Positions 25,307 to 33,621 of a stretch of DNA of 52,676 bases are shown here, piece by piece. How positions within the stretch are numbered: the stretch's first letter is position 1; each line of letters starts with the position of its first letter. The translations under genes and the position numbers were made by a program. Origin of the DNA: Bacteroidales bacterium (GTDB lineage: Bacteria > Bacteroidota > Bacteroidia > Bacteroidales > F082); assembly GCA_023229245.1 (NCBI GenBank), contig JALNZU010000024.1:1-52676 (forward strand). The letters are read 5' to 3'. Below the pieces are notes generated by a model. The model searched no databases, had not been told where the DNA came from, and saw only the letters and a program-made list of their open reading frames with translations.

Positions 25307-25706
25307 ACTGATCAGTCAAACGTTGAATAATAGTTTTTATTTTATGATGTATCATCGGGCTTTCAAGCTGTTCTTTAGCTGTATAGATAAGCGCTAGATG
25401 CAGTTGCTCATTTCGATCGGATAACGCTTGAGACAATTTGTGGTGTTGCAGCCGCCACCCCTCGCGTATCTGCCGTTTGATCCGGTTGCGATCTACTGCC
25501 TTCTTAAAATGCTTCTTGCCAACCGATATCAAGACCTGTACATCCGATACCGGCTCAACAGACTCACTGAATCTCACATAAACAACTTTAAAAGGATGCA
25601 AATAAAACGACTGACCCTGTTTGAAAAGAGTTTCTACTGACTTTTTCTTCCGCAGACGAGCTTGTAAGGGAAACGAATATTTCTTCGGTGATACTGATAA
25701 CGACAT
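25290..25706 (-). CDS. rnpA: Ribonuclease P protein component
   Basis: 138 residues from the ATG at 25706 (MSLSVSPKKYSFP). An earlier ATG at 25721 would add five residues but overlaps a TATCTTTG -7-like motif (25718-25711), so the later start is preferred. It binds the catalytic RNA subunit and helps 5' tRNA maturation. The RNR signature is AVDRNRIKRQIREGWR, and LSVGKKHFKKA-type basic sequence precedes it (LISVGKKHFKKA). If that -7 element is used, the transcript would be nearly leaderless. Confidence 0.93.
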   Translation of the reverse strand: MSLSVSPKKYSFPLQARLRKKKSVETLFKQGQSFYLHPFKVVYVRFSESVEPVSDVQVLISVGKKHFKKAVDRNRIKRQIREGWRLQHHKLSQALSDRNEQLHLALIYTAKEQLESPMIHHKIKTIIQRLTDQYETYP

Positions 25707-25721
25707 ACTGCAAAGATACAT

Positions 25722-26219
25722 GGATTTAATCTGCCGATAGAGCGATAATACGGCTTAGTTAAACGATAAAACCTACCAAGAAATGCCTATGCATAGTATA
25801 TTGTCATGGCATGAGATATAGGTGAATTGAAAACTAAGACAATGAAAGGAGTTGTTTGGAGCTTGAGCTACTACGGTACTATCATTTGTATAATTATTTA
25901 AGGCACATATAATCAGATATATATATGTTTTTTAAAAAATTAAGAAGAAATTTTTTTATGATTTATTTGTTTTATAGAAGAAAAATTCTGTAACATTGCA
26001 TTGTAATTTTAATAGACTTAAAGATCAGATAGTTAAACAATGTCTCAATTTATTTTGTTTGATATGGATCAGATACTTGTGATTATGCCCTCCATTAAAG
26101 AATGTTGAATATAAGACCGTAATTAATTCCTTCCTTTTTTAGATATCGTATTTTTTTATAGAATACTATTCAATTTCAAGTCAAATCATTTTTAAGTACA
26201 ACTGAAAATTTGTTTTCCA
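25722..26219. other. A+T-rich gene-free stretch
   Basis: No supported gene or hairpin of note. Runs of T/A up to TTTTTTT and short frames of up to about 23 codons occur (for example 26040-26108). The last 60 bases may hold the promoter of the small charged-protein gene (TATTTTTTT near 26148), but no clear -33 partner is present. Confidence 0.6.
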
Positions 26220-26423
26220 ATGAAACCGGTGAAGAAGAAAACACGTCCACAGCAGTTCTCTGACAACGATGATTTCATCAGAAAGCCTTTAAAGAAAGCT
26301 ACTCCAAAGCGTGATCGTAAGCCTTCTATCTATCAACCTATTGATGATGAAGAAGAGGATTTAGATCTCGATTTGTTTAATTTTGATGATGATTTTTCGG
26401 ATGAAGAGGACGACGATTTTTAA
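26220..26423 (+). CDS. Small, highly charged hypothetical protein
   Basis: 67 residues split into two charge halves: a basic part (residues 1-38: KKKTRP, KPLKKATPKRDRKP) and a very acidic C-terminus (IDDEEEDLDLDLFN, DDDFSDEEDDDF). No transmembrane segment and no known family. Clear 5' and 3' bounds and a good terminator after the stop support it as a real, separately transcribed gene. The polyacidic tail suggests interaction with RNA- or DNA-binding partners or disorder, but no function can be claimed. Confidence 0.7.
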   Translation: MKPVKKKTRPQQFSDNDDFIRKPLKKATPKRDRKPSIYQPIDDEEEDLDLDLFNFDDDFSDEEDDDF

Positions 26424-26456
26424 TGACGTCTGAAAAGATGATACATGGAATGTGAT

Positions 26457-26478
26457 AAGCCGGTGATCCGGCTTTTTT
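26457..26478 (+). terminator. Intrinsic terminator after the charged-protein gene
   Basis: AAGCCGG, loop TGAT, CCGGCTT, followed by TTTTG. It is compact and strong and lies 31 bases after the stop codon. Confidence 0.85.
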
Positions 26479-26583
26479 GTTGAACTGGCTTGCTGCCTAT
26501 TTCATTTACAGCTATTCTAATAAGCCGGAAACAAAATAATTCAGTTGTATCACATTGATTAACAGTAGTCTTTATAAAAAGAC

Positions 26584-26621
26584 TATCCATAGATAAACTC
26601 TGAAGTTAATCTATGGATAGT
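26584..26621 (-). terminator. Terminator of the ResB-CcsA gene (minus strand)
   Basis: CTATCCATAGAT and ATCTATGGATAG form a 12-base stem around a short loop. On the minus strand it is followed by CTTTTTATA, fitting termination 20-60 bases after the stop of the cytochrome c biogenesis gene. Confidence 0.75.
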
Positions 26622-26642
26622 AGATTGTTGTTGAAAACCTAA

Positions 26643-29600
26643 TTAGTTTCGGTCAGGCCGGTACTGATATTTTCGTTCTGTCAGGTAAGCCCATACCGCT
26701 GTAATAACTATGATAGCGATTGTATAATACACGAAGCTTGGTACAGGTACTGGGTCTCCGGCTGCATAGGAATGCAAGCCAGACAAATAATAGTTGACCC
26801 CAAAATAGGTCATAATCACCGAGCTGAATCCCACCAACGAAAACAGACTAAAGGTATAATCAGTTTTAAGACCGGGCATATAAGCCATATGTGCAATAAA
26901 CGTGTAAACGAGTATAGTTACCAATGCCCAGGTTTCCTTTGGATCCCATCCCCAGTATCTGCCCCAGGATTCGTTAGCCCAGACACCACCCAGGAAAGTA
27001 CCTATTGTAAGTAGGTAAATTCCTACGATGATCGTACGCTCGTTGATATAGTTTAACTCTTTTATCCGCTTTTGGAGCATCCCAAAATTGTTGGGGTTTT
27101 TTAGTATCATCAATATTAGATTGATGAAGCCTAATAATGCGGCAAGACCTAAGAATCCGTAACTGGCAGTTATTACCGAAACATGTATGCTCAACCAATA
27201 AGATTTCAATACGGGTACAAGATTGGTTATCTCTGGGTCCATCCACGACAAATGGGCAACCATCAAAATAATAGAAGCTAAAATTGATGTAGCAGCAATA
27301 GTCATTTGCGATTTTCTTGAAAAGATCAATCCGGCAAGCACTGTAACCCATGCAATATATATCATTGATTCATACCCATTACTCCAGGGCGCCCTGCCAG
27401 CTATATACCATCGCATCGCTAATCCAAGTGTCTGGAACAAAAAGAAAACAATGATGAGTATATAGAAGAAAGTAAGAGTCATATTGATCCATTTTCTTTC
27501 CTTAAAAATATTGATGAAGACAAGTACTAGCATGAAAAACCCTACTAATCCGAAATAATTACCCAGTCTGTCGAATATCATCAGTTTGTTATATATCAGT
27601 TCGGCTTTTACCTTAGCTGTTGAAGGTACTATATCCTGTCCGAATTTACGTTGATAATCTTTGATACCGTTTAACAACAAGTTAGCCTGCTCCATATCGT
27701 CTTTGGCTATACTGCTTAGATAATATGGTATCACATCAGCAATGAATGCCGAGTCTTCGGTGTTCAGTCCTTCTGCCTGATGGCCAGGTGTAAACCATGG
27801 AAAGTGTGAATCGCGTGGATCGGGCAGGATACGAAGTAAATCGCCTGTATAAACAAGGTATGAGATATTAACCCTTTCATCTACTGCGATCACATCATTA
27901 TCGAACTTGCTGCGTTCGGCAGGCTTTTTACCATATGCCTGATTTACCAGATCCCGAAGGCGATATCCGCCTCCTTGACTAAAGTCCAGCATATCGGTAA
28001 ATGCAGCATGACTTCCGCTGAGACCTAAGAAGCGTTTCAAGTCAGGATGCGAAACTTTAATCATCTTTACCATCTGCCATTTTTCGGGTTCTAACTGCAT
28101 ACCTAATAATACCTGATCGGAACTCATTCCATTGAAATGTGTCTTTCTGGCAATTTTTCGAAGCATCTCACTTGAGAGGGTGTTCATCGGCTTTAATCGA
28201 CCGTCGTGATCTTGTACGAGTATTGAGCCAAACAAGTCAGCATGCTCTTTATCAATAACTTTCAAAGTGGAAAGATCAACGGAATGTACTGATTGTTGTG
28301 CCTGAAGGTTTGTAAACAACCCAAGGAAGAGCAGAATAAGATATGCTCTGCTGCTGCTTTTCTTAAGCAGCCGGCCTAACATGGCAAAACGGGAGTTGCG
28401 TGAGATAACGGCTAAAACCATACCTAAACTCATTAAAAAATAAGCAATATAGGTGAGCCAGGTACCTAAGGCATCTTTGTTGACACTGAGGATAGTACCT
28501 TTTTCATCTTTGTCGTATGACGACTGGAAGAAGCGATATCCACGATGGTTGAGTACATTATTCATATAGATCCTGTAAGGTGTTTCAATTCCTTTTTCTT
28601 GATCTATCAACACCACTTCGCTGGCATAAGATGAAGGGCTGTTTGATCCCGGATAGCGTTCTAACTGAAACTCATCTAACTTGATAGCGAAAGGTAACTG
28701 AATTGTTTTAGCACCATAGGTGAGCTGTACTTGAATACCATTGATCTCAAAAGTGGAAGTTTCACCCTTATACCCTTTACCACCACGCAGCCCTATCTGC
28801 TTAGTCTGATTACCCGATTTTGCTTCAACGATCATTGCATCCATAAAATGCAGGTCTTTCTCCTGATAAGTAGTGAAATCTACTATACCGTTTTCATAGA
28901 TATCGGTCAACACAATCCGGCTGTCGCCAAAACTATACAGCTTACGCATATCGAACGGATGCCATTGACCGGCCAGCAATGTATCGGCCTCACCTCCTGC
29001 CATACTCATAGTGTATATATCTTCAGGTGCGCTAAAAAGTAGAGTGCCTGTGTGAAAATTGATGTTAAAGGCTGTAGAATCGTACGGCTGATCAAAAATA
29101 TAATTTGTTCCCATAAAATTGCGCTGATCACCCTGCTTGATGATCAGATTATTTCTTCCGTTATTGCCTTTAGATACTACCATTATTACATAAGGCTCAC
29201 CTTCTCCCGGCTTACCTTTAACCAACACTTCCTGTGCGTTGGGGATATATCGAACTGATTTGAAGTGAACAGAAGTACCATTCACTTTTACTTTATCGGA
29301 ATAAGCTTTAGGCGAGAGTACCGACATGATCACCGATTGCTCAGAATAGGCCGTTTGCTCGTTTTGCTGCAACTCGGCAGTGACATAGGCAAATTCGGAA
29401 AGCATGCTTTGCTTGGTCTCGCCTTCCCTTATGCTCATAACACCTTCATAACCAATATATCTGGTTACACCTGCCCCTACTAACATCAATAGAAATGAAA
29501 AATGAAAAAGAAATAGAGGCAGCTTTTTAGGGCGATACATTTTATAGCTGATCATGTTATATACTAAGTTGATCGCTAAAATCACCAATAATATTTCAAA

Positions 29601-29747
29601 CCATTTGGCATTATATATAACGGCTTTGGCACTTTCAGTACCAAAATCGTTTTCGATGAAGGTAGCCACACCTATTGAAATGGCAAAAGCAATGACTAAA
29701 AGCCCCATAGCCTTCATCGAAAACAAACTAGTAAAAAATTGCTTCAT
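26643..29747 (-). CDS. Fused ResB-CcsA cytochrome c biogenesis protein
   Basis: About 1034 residues from the ATG at 29747 (MKQFFTSLFSM). An earlier start at 29792 adds 15 residues without family support. The N-terminal half is ResB-like: four hydrophobic segments within the first 130 residues and before residue 490, and a large periplasmic part. A long middle periplasmic region (about 500-720) follows. The C-terminal half is CcsA, with haem-handling WWD motif WGRYWGWDPKETWAL and surrounding histidines. System II cytochrome c maturation moves haem out and attaches it to CxxCH apocytochromes; the fused form is usual in Bacteroidota. No other ccs gene is adjacent. Confidence 0.93.
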   Translation of the reverse strand: MKQFFTSLFSMKAMGLLVIAFAISIGVATFIENDFGTESAKAVIYNAKWFEILLVILAINLVYNMISYKMYRPKKLPLFLFHFSFLLMLVGAGVTRYIGYEGVMSIREGETKQSMLSEFAYVTAELQQNEQTAYSEQSVIMSVLSPKAYSDKVKVNGTSVHFKSVRYIPNAQEVLVKGKPGEGEPYVIMVVSKGNNGRNNLIIKQGDQRNFMGTNYIFDQPYDSTAFNINFHTGTLLFSAPEDIYTMSMAGGEADTLLAGQWHPFDMRKLYSFGDSRIVLTDIYENGIVDFTTYQEKDLHFMDAMIVEAKSGNQTKQIGLRGGKGYKGETSTFEINGIQVQLTYGAKTIQLPFAIKLDEFQLERYPGSNSPSSYASEVVLIDQEKGIETPYRIYMNNVLNHRGYRFFQSSYDKDEKGTILSVNKDALGTWLTYIAYFLMSLGMVLAVISRNSRFAMLGRLLKKSSSRAYLILLFLGLFTNLQAQQSVHSVDLSTLKVIDKEHADLFGSILVQDHDGRLKPMNTLSSEMLRKIARKTHFNGMSSDQVLLGMQLEPEKWQMVKMIKVSHPDLKRFLGLSGSHAAFTDMLDFSQGGGYRLRDLVNQAYGKKPAERSKFDNDVIAVDERVNISYLVYTGDLLRILPDPRDSHFPWFTPGHQAEGLNTEDSAFIADVIPYYLSSIAKDDMEQANLLLNGIKDYQRKFGQDIVPSTAKVKAELIYNKLMIFDRLGNYFGLVGFFMLVLVFINIFKERKWINMTLTFFYILIIVFFLFQTLGLAMRWYIAGRAPWSNGYESMIYIAWVTVLAGLIFSRKSQMTIAATSILASIILMVAHLSWMDPEITNLVPVLKSYWLSIHVSVITASYGFLGLAALLGFINLILMILKNPNNFGMLQKRIKELNYINERTIIVGIYLLTIGTFLGGVWANESWGRYWGWDPKETWALVTILVYTFIAHMAYMPGLKTDYTFSLFSLVGFSSVIMTYFGVNYYLSGLHSYAAGDPVPVPSFVYYTIAIIVITAVWAYLTERKYQYRPDRN

Positions 29748-29922
29748 AATGAATGAACGAATTGTTAATGAATGTCTTAAATCCGAGAGCAAAAGTACTG
29801 CAAAAGCTGAAATATGAGTGAAAAACAGCTCAATCCCTTGTCAGAAGGGTGTTAAAAAAACTTAATGATAAGGAAAGTCATTAGGGCTCAAAGAATTATA
29901 TGATACCGTATAAAAACGAGTA

Positions 29923-32193
29923 TCAGCTTTCGATGATCTTCAGTTTAGCAAATCTGAGCAGCAGTTGTTTGTTTCCTATCGCATTGAAATGGACGGTTGC
30001 TTTGCGGTTAGCCCCAACACCTTCCATTTGTATTATTTTTCCTTTACCAAATTTTTGATGTTCAACCCACATTCCATTTTGAAGGGCATCGGTATCTGAG
30101 GCTTCGAACGGACTACCTGATTGATCGGTCAGACGCACTAATTTTCTTGTTTTCAGTGGTGATGTCACATCAGTTGTTACGGATGAATAGGAGGGTTTGA
30201 CGGCTACTTTTTTTGGCGTTTCAATATATGCAGGATCTATTTCTTCGATAAAGCGTGAAGGTTCGGCCAGCCCTAAGCTACCCCATCTGTAGCGGCTTTC
30301 GGCGTAGCTGATTGTCACTTTATGTTCAGCTCGGGTGAGTGCTACATAAAACAAACGGCGTTCTTCTTCTAACTCTTCCCGTGTCCCCAACGACTGTATG
30401 GATGGAAACAGATTCTCTTCCAGACCAACTATAAACACGTAAGGAAACTCTAACCCTTTGGCGGCATGTATAGTCATCAGGCTCACATAATCGGCATCTT
30501 CAGCTTCTTGTTTGTCGGCATCGGTCAGTAAGGCCACTTCCTGCATGAAATGAGATAAGGAGCGGGCCGGGCTTCCTTCTTCACCTACCTCCTCAGGCTC
30601 TGGATCACGCTCTGTAAAACCCATGATGGCATTTAGAAGCTCTTCAATATTTTCAACCCGTGTGATAGCTTCTATGCTGTCGTCACTTCTCAACTCTCTA
30701 ATAATACCAATTGAATTGGTAATATGTTGCGAGAGCTCAAACGCATTCATCTTGCCGGCAAGAACCTGAAAACTTTGAACCATCACCGAAAAATCAGTCA
30801 ACTTTTTAATAGTTCCGCTGTTAAACGGCAGTAACTCATTACTCCTGCTGCTGATCAGTTCCCATATACTTTTCTTGCTTTCGTTGCTTTGTACGACTAA
30901 TTTTTCTACAGTGGTTTTACCTATCCCCCGAGCCGGGTAATTGATGATACGCAATAAAGCTTCCTCATCGTTGGGATTGATCACTAATCGAAAATAGGCT
31001 AAAAGGTCTTTAACTTCCTTGCGGTTATAAAAAGATACGCCTCCAAAAATTTTATATGGTATTCCTTGTTTACGCAGTGCCTCTTCCAACGATCTGGACT
31101 GTGCATTAGTGCGATAGAGTATTGCAAAGCTTTTGTTGGCAAGCTGTTTCGACATCTTGTAGCCAAAAATAGCATTGGCAACTAAGGTGCCTTCCTCCGT
31201 GTCTGTAGTACCCCTCATCAAGCTGATATGATCTCCTTCGGGATTATCGGTCCAGACTGTTTTTTTTATCTGGTCTTTATTGTATTTAATAACCGAGTTA
31301 GCCGCTTCTACTATGGTTTTTGTAGATCGGTAATTCTGTTCTAAATAAAACAGCTTATAGTCAGGATAGTCTTTTTTGAAATTGAGAATGTTTTGAATAT
31401 TCGCTCCCCTGAAGGCGTAGATGCTTTGGGCATCGTCACCAACAACGGTAAGGTTTTCATGTGCTGCTACCAATTGATTGACAATAAGATATTGGGCATG
31501 ATTAGTGTCTTGATATTCATCTACCAGAACATATTTAAAGCGGTGTTGGTATTTATACAACAGCTTTGGGAAATCACGAAAGAGCAAATTAGTATTGAAC
31601 AGCAAGTCATCAAAGTCCATGGCATCGGCTCGTTTAAGGCGAGCGTTGTATGTTCTGAATATCTCGCCTGTAAGAGGTCGCCCGGAAGCAAGATCGGTCT
31701 GTTGTATCTCAGAATTACTGATATAGTCGTAAGGAGAGTAAAGGCTTGATTTGGCATTGGATATCCTGTATAACAGATACGAGCTGCTGTATGTTTTAGG
31801 ATCCAGATCTAATTCGGTAACTATCTTTTTTAACAGCCTTTTTGAATCGTCGGTGTCATATATGGTATAGTTTTGAGGGTAGCCAAGATGGTGTCCTTCT
31901 ATGCGAAGAATTTTGGCAAAAACCGAATGAAATGTACCCATCCATACATTACGGCCTTGCGTATGGTTAACTAATTGCATCACCCTTTCTTTCATCTCCC
32001 TGGCTGCCTTATTGGTAAAGGTGAGTGCCAGTATGCTGAAAGGGTCAATACCCTGTTGCAAAAGATAGGCAATTCTGTAGGTCAGCACACGCGTCTTACC
32101 TGAGCCAGCTCCTGCAATGATCATCGTAGGACCTTCAGTATGCTGTACAGCTTCGCGTTGTACGTCGTTGAGTTGTTGTAGTAGATCAGACAC
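29923..32193 (-). CDS. UvrD/PcrA-type ATP-dependent DNA helicase
   Basis: 756 residues, SF1A helicase. Walker A AGAGSGKTRV (about 27-36), motif Ia LTFTNKAAREM, motif II VDEYQDTNH, motif III GDDAQSIYAFRGA, motif IV region FAILYRTNAQSR, motif V SLMTIHAAKGLEF and motif VI VALTRAEHKV are all in order. A C-terminal Tudor-like segment (HQKFGKGKIIQMEG) binds the RNA polymerase in PcrA relatives. It works in nucleotide-excision and mismatch repair and in removing stalled complexes. It is transcribed toward the cytochrome gene with no terminator evident between. Confidence 0.95.
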   Translation of the reverse strand: MSDLLQQLNDVQREAVQHTEGPTMIIAGAGSGKTRVLTYRIAYLLQQGIDPFSILALTFTNKAAREMKERVMQLVNHTQGRNVWMGTFHSVFAKILRIEGHHLGYPQNYTIYDTDDSKRLLKKIVTELDLDPKTYSSSYLLYRISNAKSSLYSPYDYISNSEIQQTDLASGRPLTGEIFRTYNARLKRADAMDFDDLLFNTNLLFRDFPKLLYKYQHRFKYVLVDEYQDTNHAQYLIVNQLVAAHENLTVVGDDAQSIYAFRGANIQNILNFKKDYPDYKLFYLEQNYRSTKTIVEAANSVIKYNKDQIKKTVWTDNPEGDHISLMRGTTDTEEGTLVANAIFGYKMSKQLANKSFAILYRTNAQSRSLEEALRKQGIPYKIFGGVSFYNRKEVKDLLAYFRLVINPNDEEALLRIINYPARGIGKTTVEKLVVQSNESKKSIWELISSRSNELLPFNSGTIKKLTDFSVMVQSFQVLAGKMNAFELSQHITNSIGIIRELRSDDSIEAITRVENIEELLNAIMGFTERDPEPEEVGEEGSPARSLSHFMQEVALLTDADKQEAEDADYVSLMTIHAAKGLEFPYVFIVGLEENLFPSIQSLGTREELEEERRLFYVALTRAEHKVTISYAESRYRWGSLGLAEPSRFIEEIDPAYIETPKKVAVKPSYSSVTTDVTSPLKTRKLVRLTDQSGSPFEASDTDALQNGMWVEHQKFGKGKIIQMEGVGANRKATVHFNAIGNKQLLLRFAKLKIIES

Positions 32194-32405
32194 TGAAATC
32201 GAAATTTAATGGCGCAAAGTTCGGTTTTTTTAGGTTAGCAGAGATGCTTTAGGTCAATCTGCTATACCCGATGATAAGTTTTTTGCTGGATTCGCTTATG
32301 AGCTTTAATAATTATAAATAACAGATAGTAAGGCTATTAGCTTTGCTTTTAATGCTATCGTTTTAAAGAAATTTAATTTTAAAATAAAAAATAGTAGTCG
32401 TTTAC

Positions 32406-32435
32406 TTGCAGTAAGCAAAAATATTTCTACCTTTG
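32406..32435 (+). promoter_or_regulatory. Promoter of the putative RNA upstream of rpsL
   Basis: TTG (32406-32408) and TACCTTTG (32428-32435) are separated by 19 bases, an exact match to the Bacteroidota TTG-N19-TAnnTTTG consensus. Transcription should begin about 32441. No start codon follows in a usable frame. Confidence 0.75.
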
Positions 32436-32440
32436 CAGCC

Positions 32441-32592
32441 CCAATTCTTGATGAGTTGGAAGATATTGGAAACGATATAGTTAAAAGGGAATCTGAAAAG
32501 TAAACCGTTATAGGTTCCTGACGCAAAAGTCATCAAAGTCGTTCTGTACAGGCGTTTGCGTAGGTTTAAAGCCGGTTAATCCGGGCTTTTCC
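32441..32592 (+). ncRNA. Putative small structured RNA or operon leader
   Basis: About 150 bases between an exact promoter and an intrinsic terminator. Possible helices: CCAA/TTGG (32441-32460), ATAT/ATAT (32463-32478), AACC/GGTT (32503-32515), and CCT-ACGCAAA with TTTGCGTAGG (32517-32565; bulged G). Two alternatives compete for the TAAACC segment (pair with GGTT or with GGTTTA), which could be a switch. No ORF is present. It might be a stand-alone sRNA or a premature-termination leader for rpsL, but rpsL has its own promoter after the terminator. No known RNA family was recognised; the RNase P, 4.5S and tmRNA hallmarks are absent. Confidence 0.5.
32568..32592 (+). terminator. Terminator of the putative RNA
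   Basis: AAAGCCGG, loop TTAAT, CCGGGCTTT with one bulged G, then T/C-rich sequence (TTTTCCCC). It lies 50-70 bases before the rpsL promoter elements. Confidence 0.7.
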
Positions 32593-32635
32593 CCTTCCTT
32601 TTAGGCTATTTTCCCAATACTTTTAAAGTTAATTG

Positions 32636-32665
32636 TTGTTCGTTCAATAAAATATTTTATTTTTG
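32636..32665 (+). promoter_or_regulatory. Main promoter of the str-S10-spc-alpha operon
   Basis: TTG (32636-32638), 19 bases, TATTTTTG (32658-32665): exact consensus. Transcription should start near 32672, leaving about 40 bases of A-rich leader before the rpsL ATG. The downstream sequence GCGCTCC matches the one following the promoter at 52471-52478. Confidence 0.85.
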
Positions 32666-32712
32666 CGCTCCAAAAAAATAGAGCTCAATAGGAAAAAACT
32701 AAATAGTATAAC

Positions 32713-33093
32713 ATGCCTACAATTCAGCAATTAGTGCGTAAAGGACGCCAAAAACAGGTTGAGAAGAGTAAATCGCCCGCCCTTGATTCTTGTCCGCAAC
32801 GTCGAGGTGTTTGTGTACGTGTGTACACCACCACACCTAAGAAACCTAATTCGGCAATGCGAAAGGTAGCCAGGGTGCGTTTGACGAATATGAAAGATGT
32901 GAACGCATATATCCCGGGTGAAGGACATAATCTGCAAGAGCACTCTATAGTGCTTATTCGCGGAGGCAGAGTAAAAGATTTACCAGGCGTCAGATACCAT
33001 ATCGTTCGTGGTGCATTGGATACAGCTGGCGTTGAAGGAAGAAAACAAAGAAGATCAAAATACGGAACTAAACGTCCAAAAGTTAAAAAGTAA
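32713..33093 (+). CDS. rpsL: 30S ribosomal protein S12
   Basis: 126 residues. It sits at the decoding centre of the small subunit and holds the conserved TPKKPNSA loop (Lys43 wild type for streptomycin sensitivity) and RVKDLPGVRYH with Lys88-equivalent intact. It is the first gene of the operon; the C-terminus is basic (KYGTKRPKVKK). The ATG at 32713 follows the promoter by about 40 bases. Confidence 0.98.
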   Translation: MPTIQQLVRKGRQKQVEKSKSPALDSCPQRRGVCVRVYTTTPKKPNSAMRKVARVRLTNMKDVNAYIPGEGHNLQEHSIVLIRGGRVKDLPGVRYHIVRGALDTAGVEGRKQRRSKYGTKRPKVKK

Positions 33094-33129
33094 ACTATAA
33101 GTTCTTGTTCATTAAAGAAACAGATAGCG

Positions 33130-33597
33130 ATGAGAAAAGCTAAACCTAAAAAAAGAATTATCCTGCCCGACCCAAAGTATAATGATGTGTTGGTGACAAA
33201 ATTTGTGAACAATCTTATGCTGGAAGGCAAGAAAAATTTAGCCTACTCCATATTTTATGAGGCAATGGAGATCGTTGGAAAAAGAACCAACGAAGATAGC
33301 CTTGAAGTATGGAAGAAGGCACTCGCTAATGTAACTCCTGCCGTTGAGGTACGAAGCAGACGAATAGGTGGGGCAACCTTTCAAATCCCAACCGAGATCA
33401 GACCTAACAGAAAAATGTCTATAGGAATGAAAAATTTAATCAATTTTTCTCGTAGAAGACATGAAAAATCTATGGGACAAAAATTAGCAGGCGAAATCTT
33501 AGCTGCTTATAAAGAAGAAGGTGCCGCTTTTAAAAGAAAAGAAGATATCCACCGTATGGCCGAGGCTAATAAAGCATTCTCACACTTCAGAATATAA
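33130..33597 (+). CDS. rpsG: 30S ribosomal protein S7
   Basis: 155 residues. It nucleates assembly of the 30S head. Family block VGGKRTN-like (VGKRTNEDSLEVWKKAL) and the RRR..KSMGQKLAGEI region match. It starts 36 bases after rpsL. Conserved length and no gaps. Confidence 0.98.
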   Translation: MRKAKPKKRIILPDPKYNDVLVTKFVNNLMLEGKKNLAYSIFYEAMEIVGKRTNEDSLEVWKKALANVTPAVEVRSRRIGGATFQIPTEIRPNRKMSIGMKNLINFSRRRHEKSMGQKLAGEILAAYKEEGAAFKRKEDIHRMAEANKAFSHFRI

Positions 33598-33621
33598 AAA
33601 AAGGAAGAGGTAATTATATCC

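Larger units (their letters stand above)
32194..32712. other. Intergenic stretch with an RNA gene and the rpsL promoter
   Basis: Divergent region between the helicase (minus) and the ribosomal operon (plus). It holds a promoter at 32406-32435, a putative structured RNA ending in a terminator near 32590, and a second promoter at 32636-32665 that feeds rpsL. No coding frame is supported. Confidence 0.75.

Noticed and set aside
26040..26108. 22-codon frame starting MSQFILFDMD, like the start of a HAD hydrolase
   Set aside because: It stops after 22 residues with no remaining domain, so chance or an unprovable remnant.
32481..32500. TTAAAAGGGAATC segment resembling part of a cobalamin riboswitch
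   Set aside because: The GGTGAAA..TCC and CCGCAACTGTA boxes are absent, and the downstream gene is rpsL.
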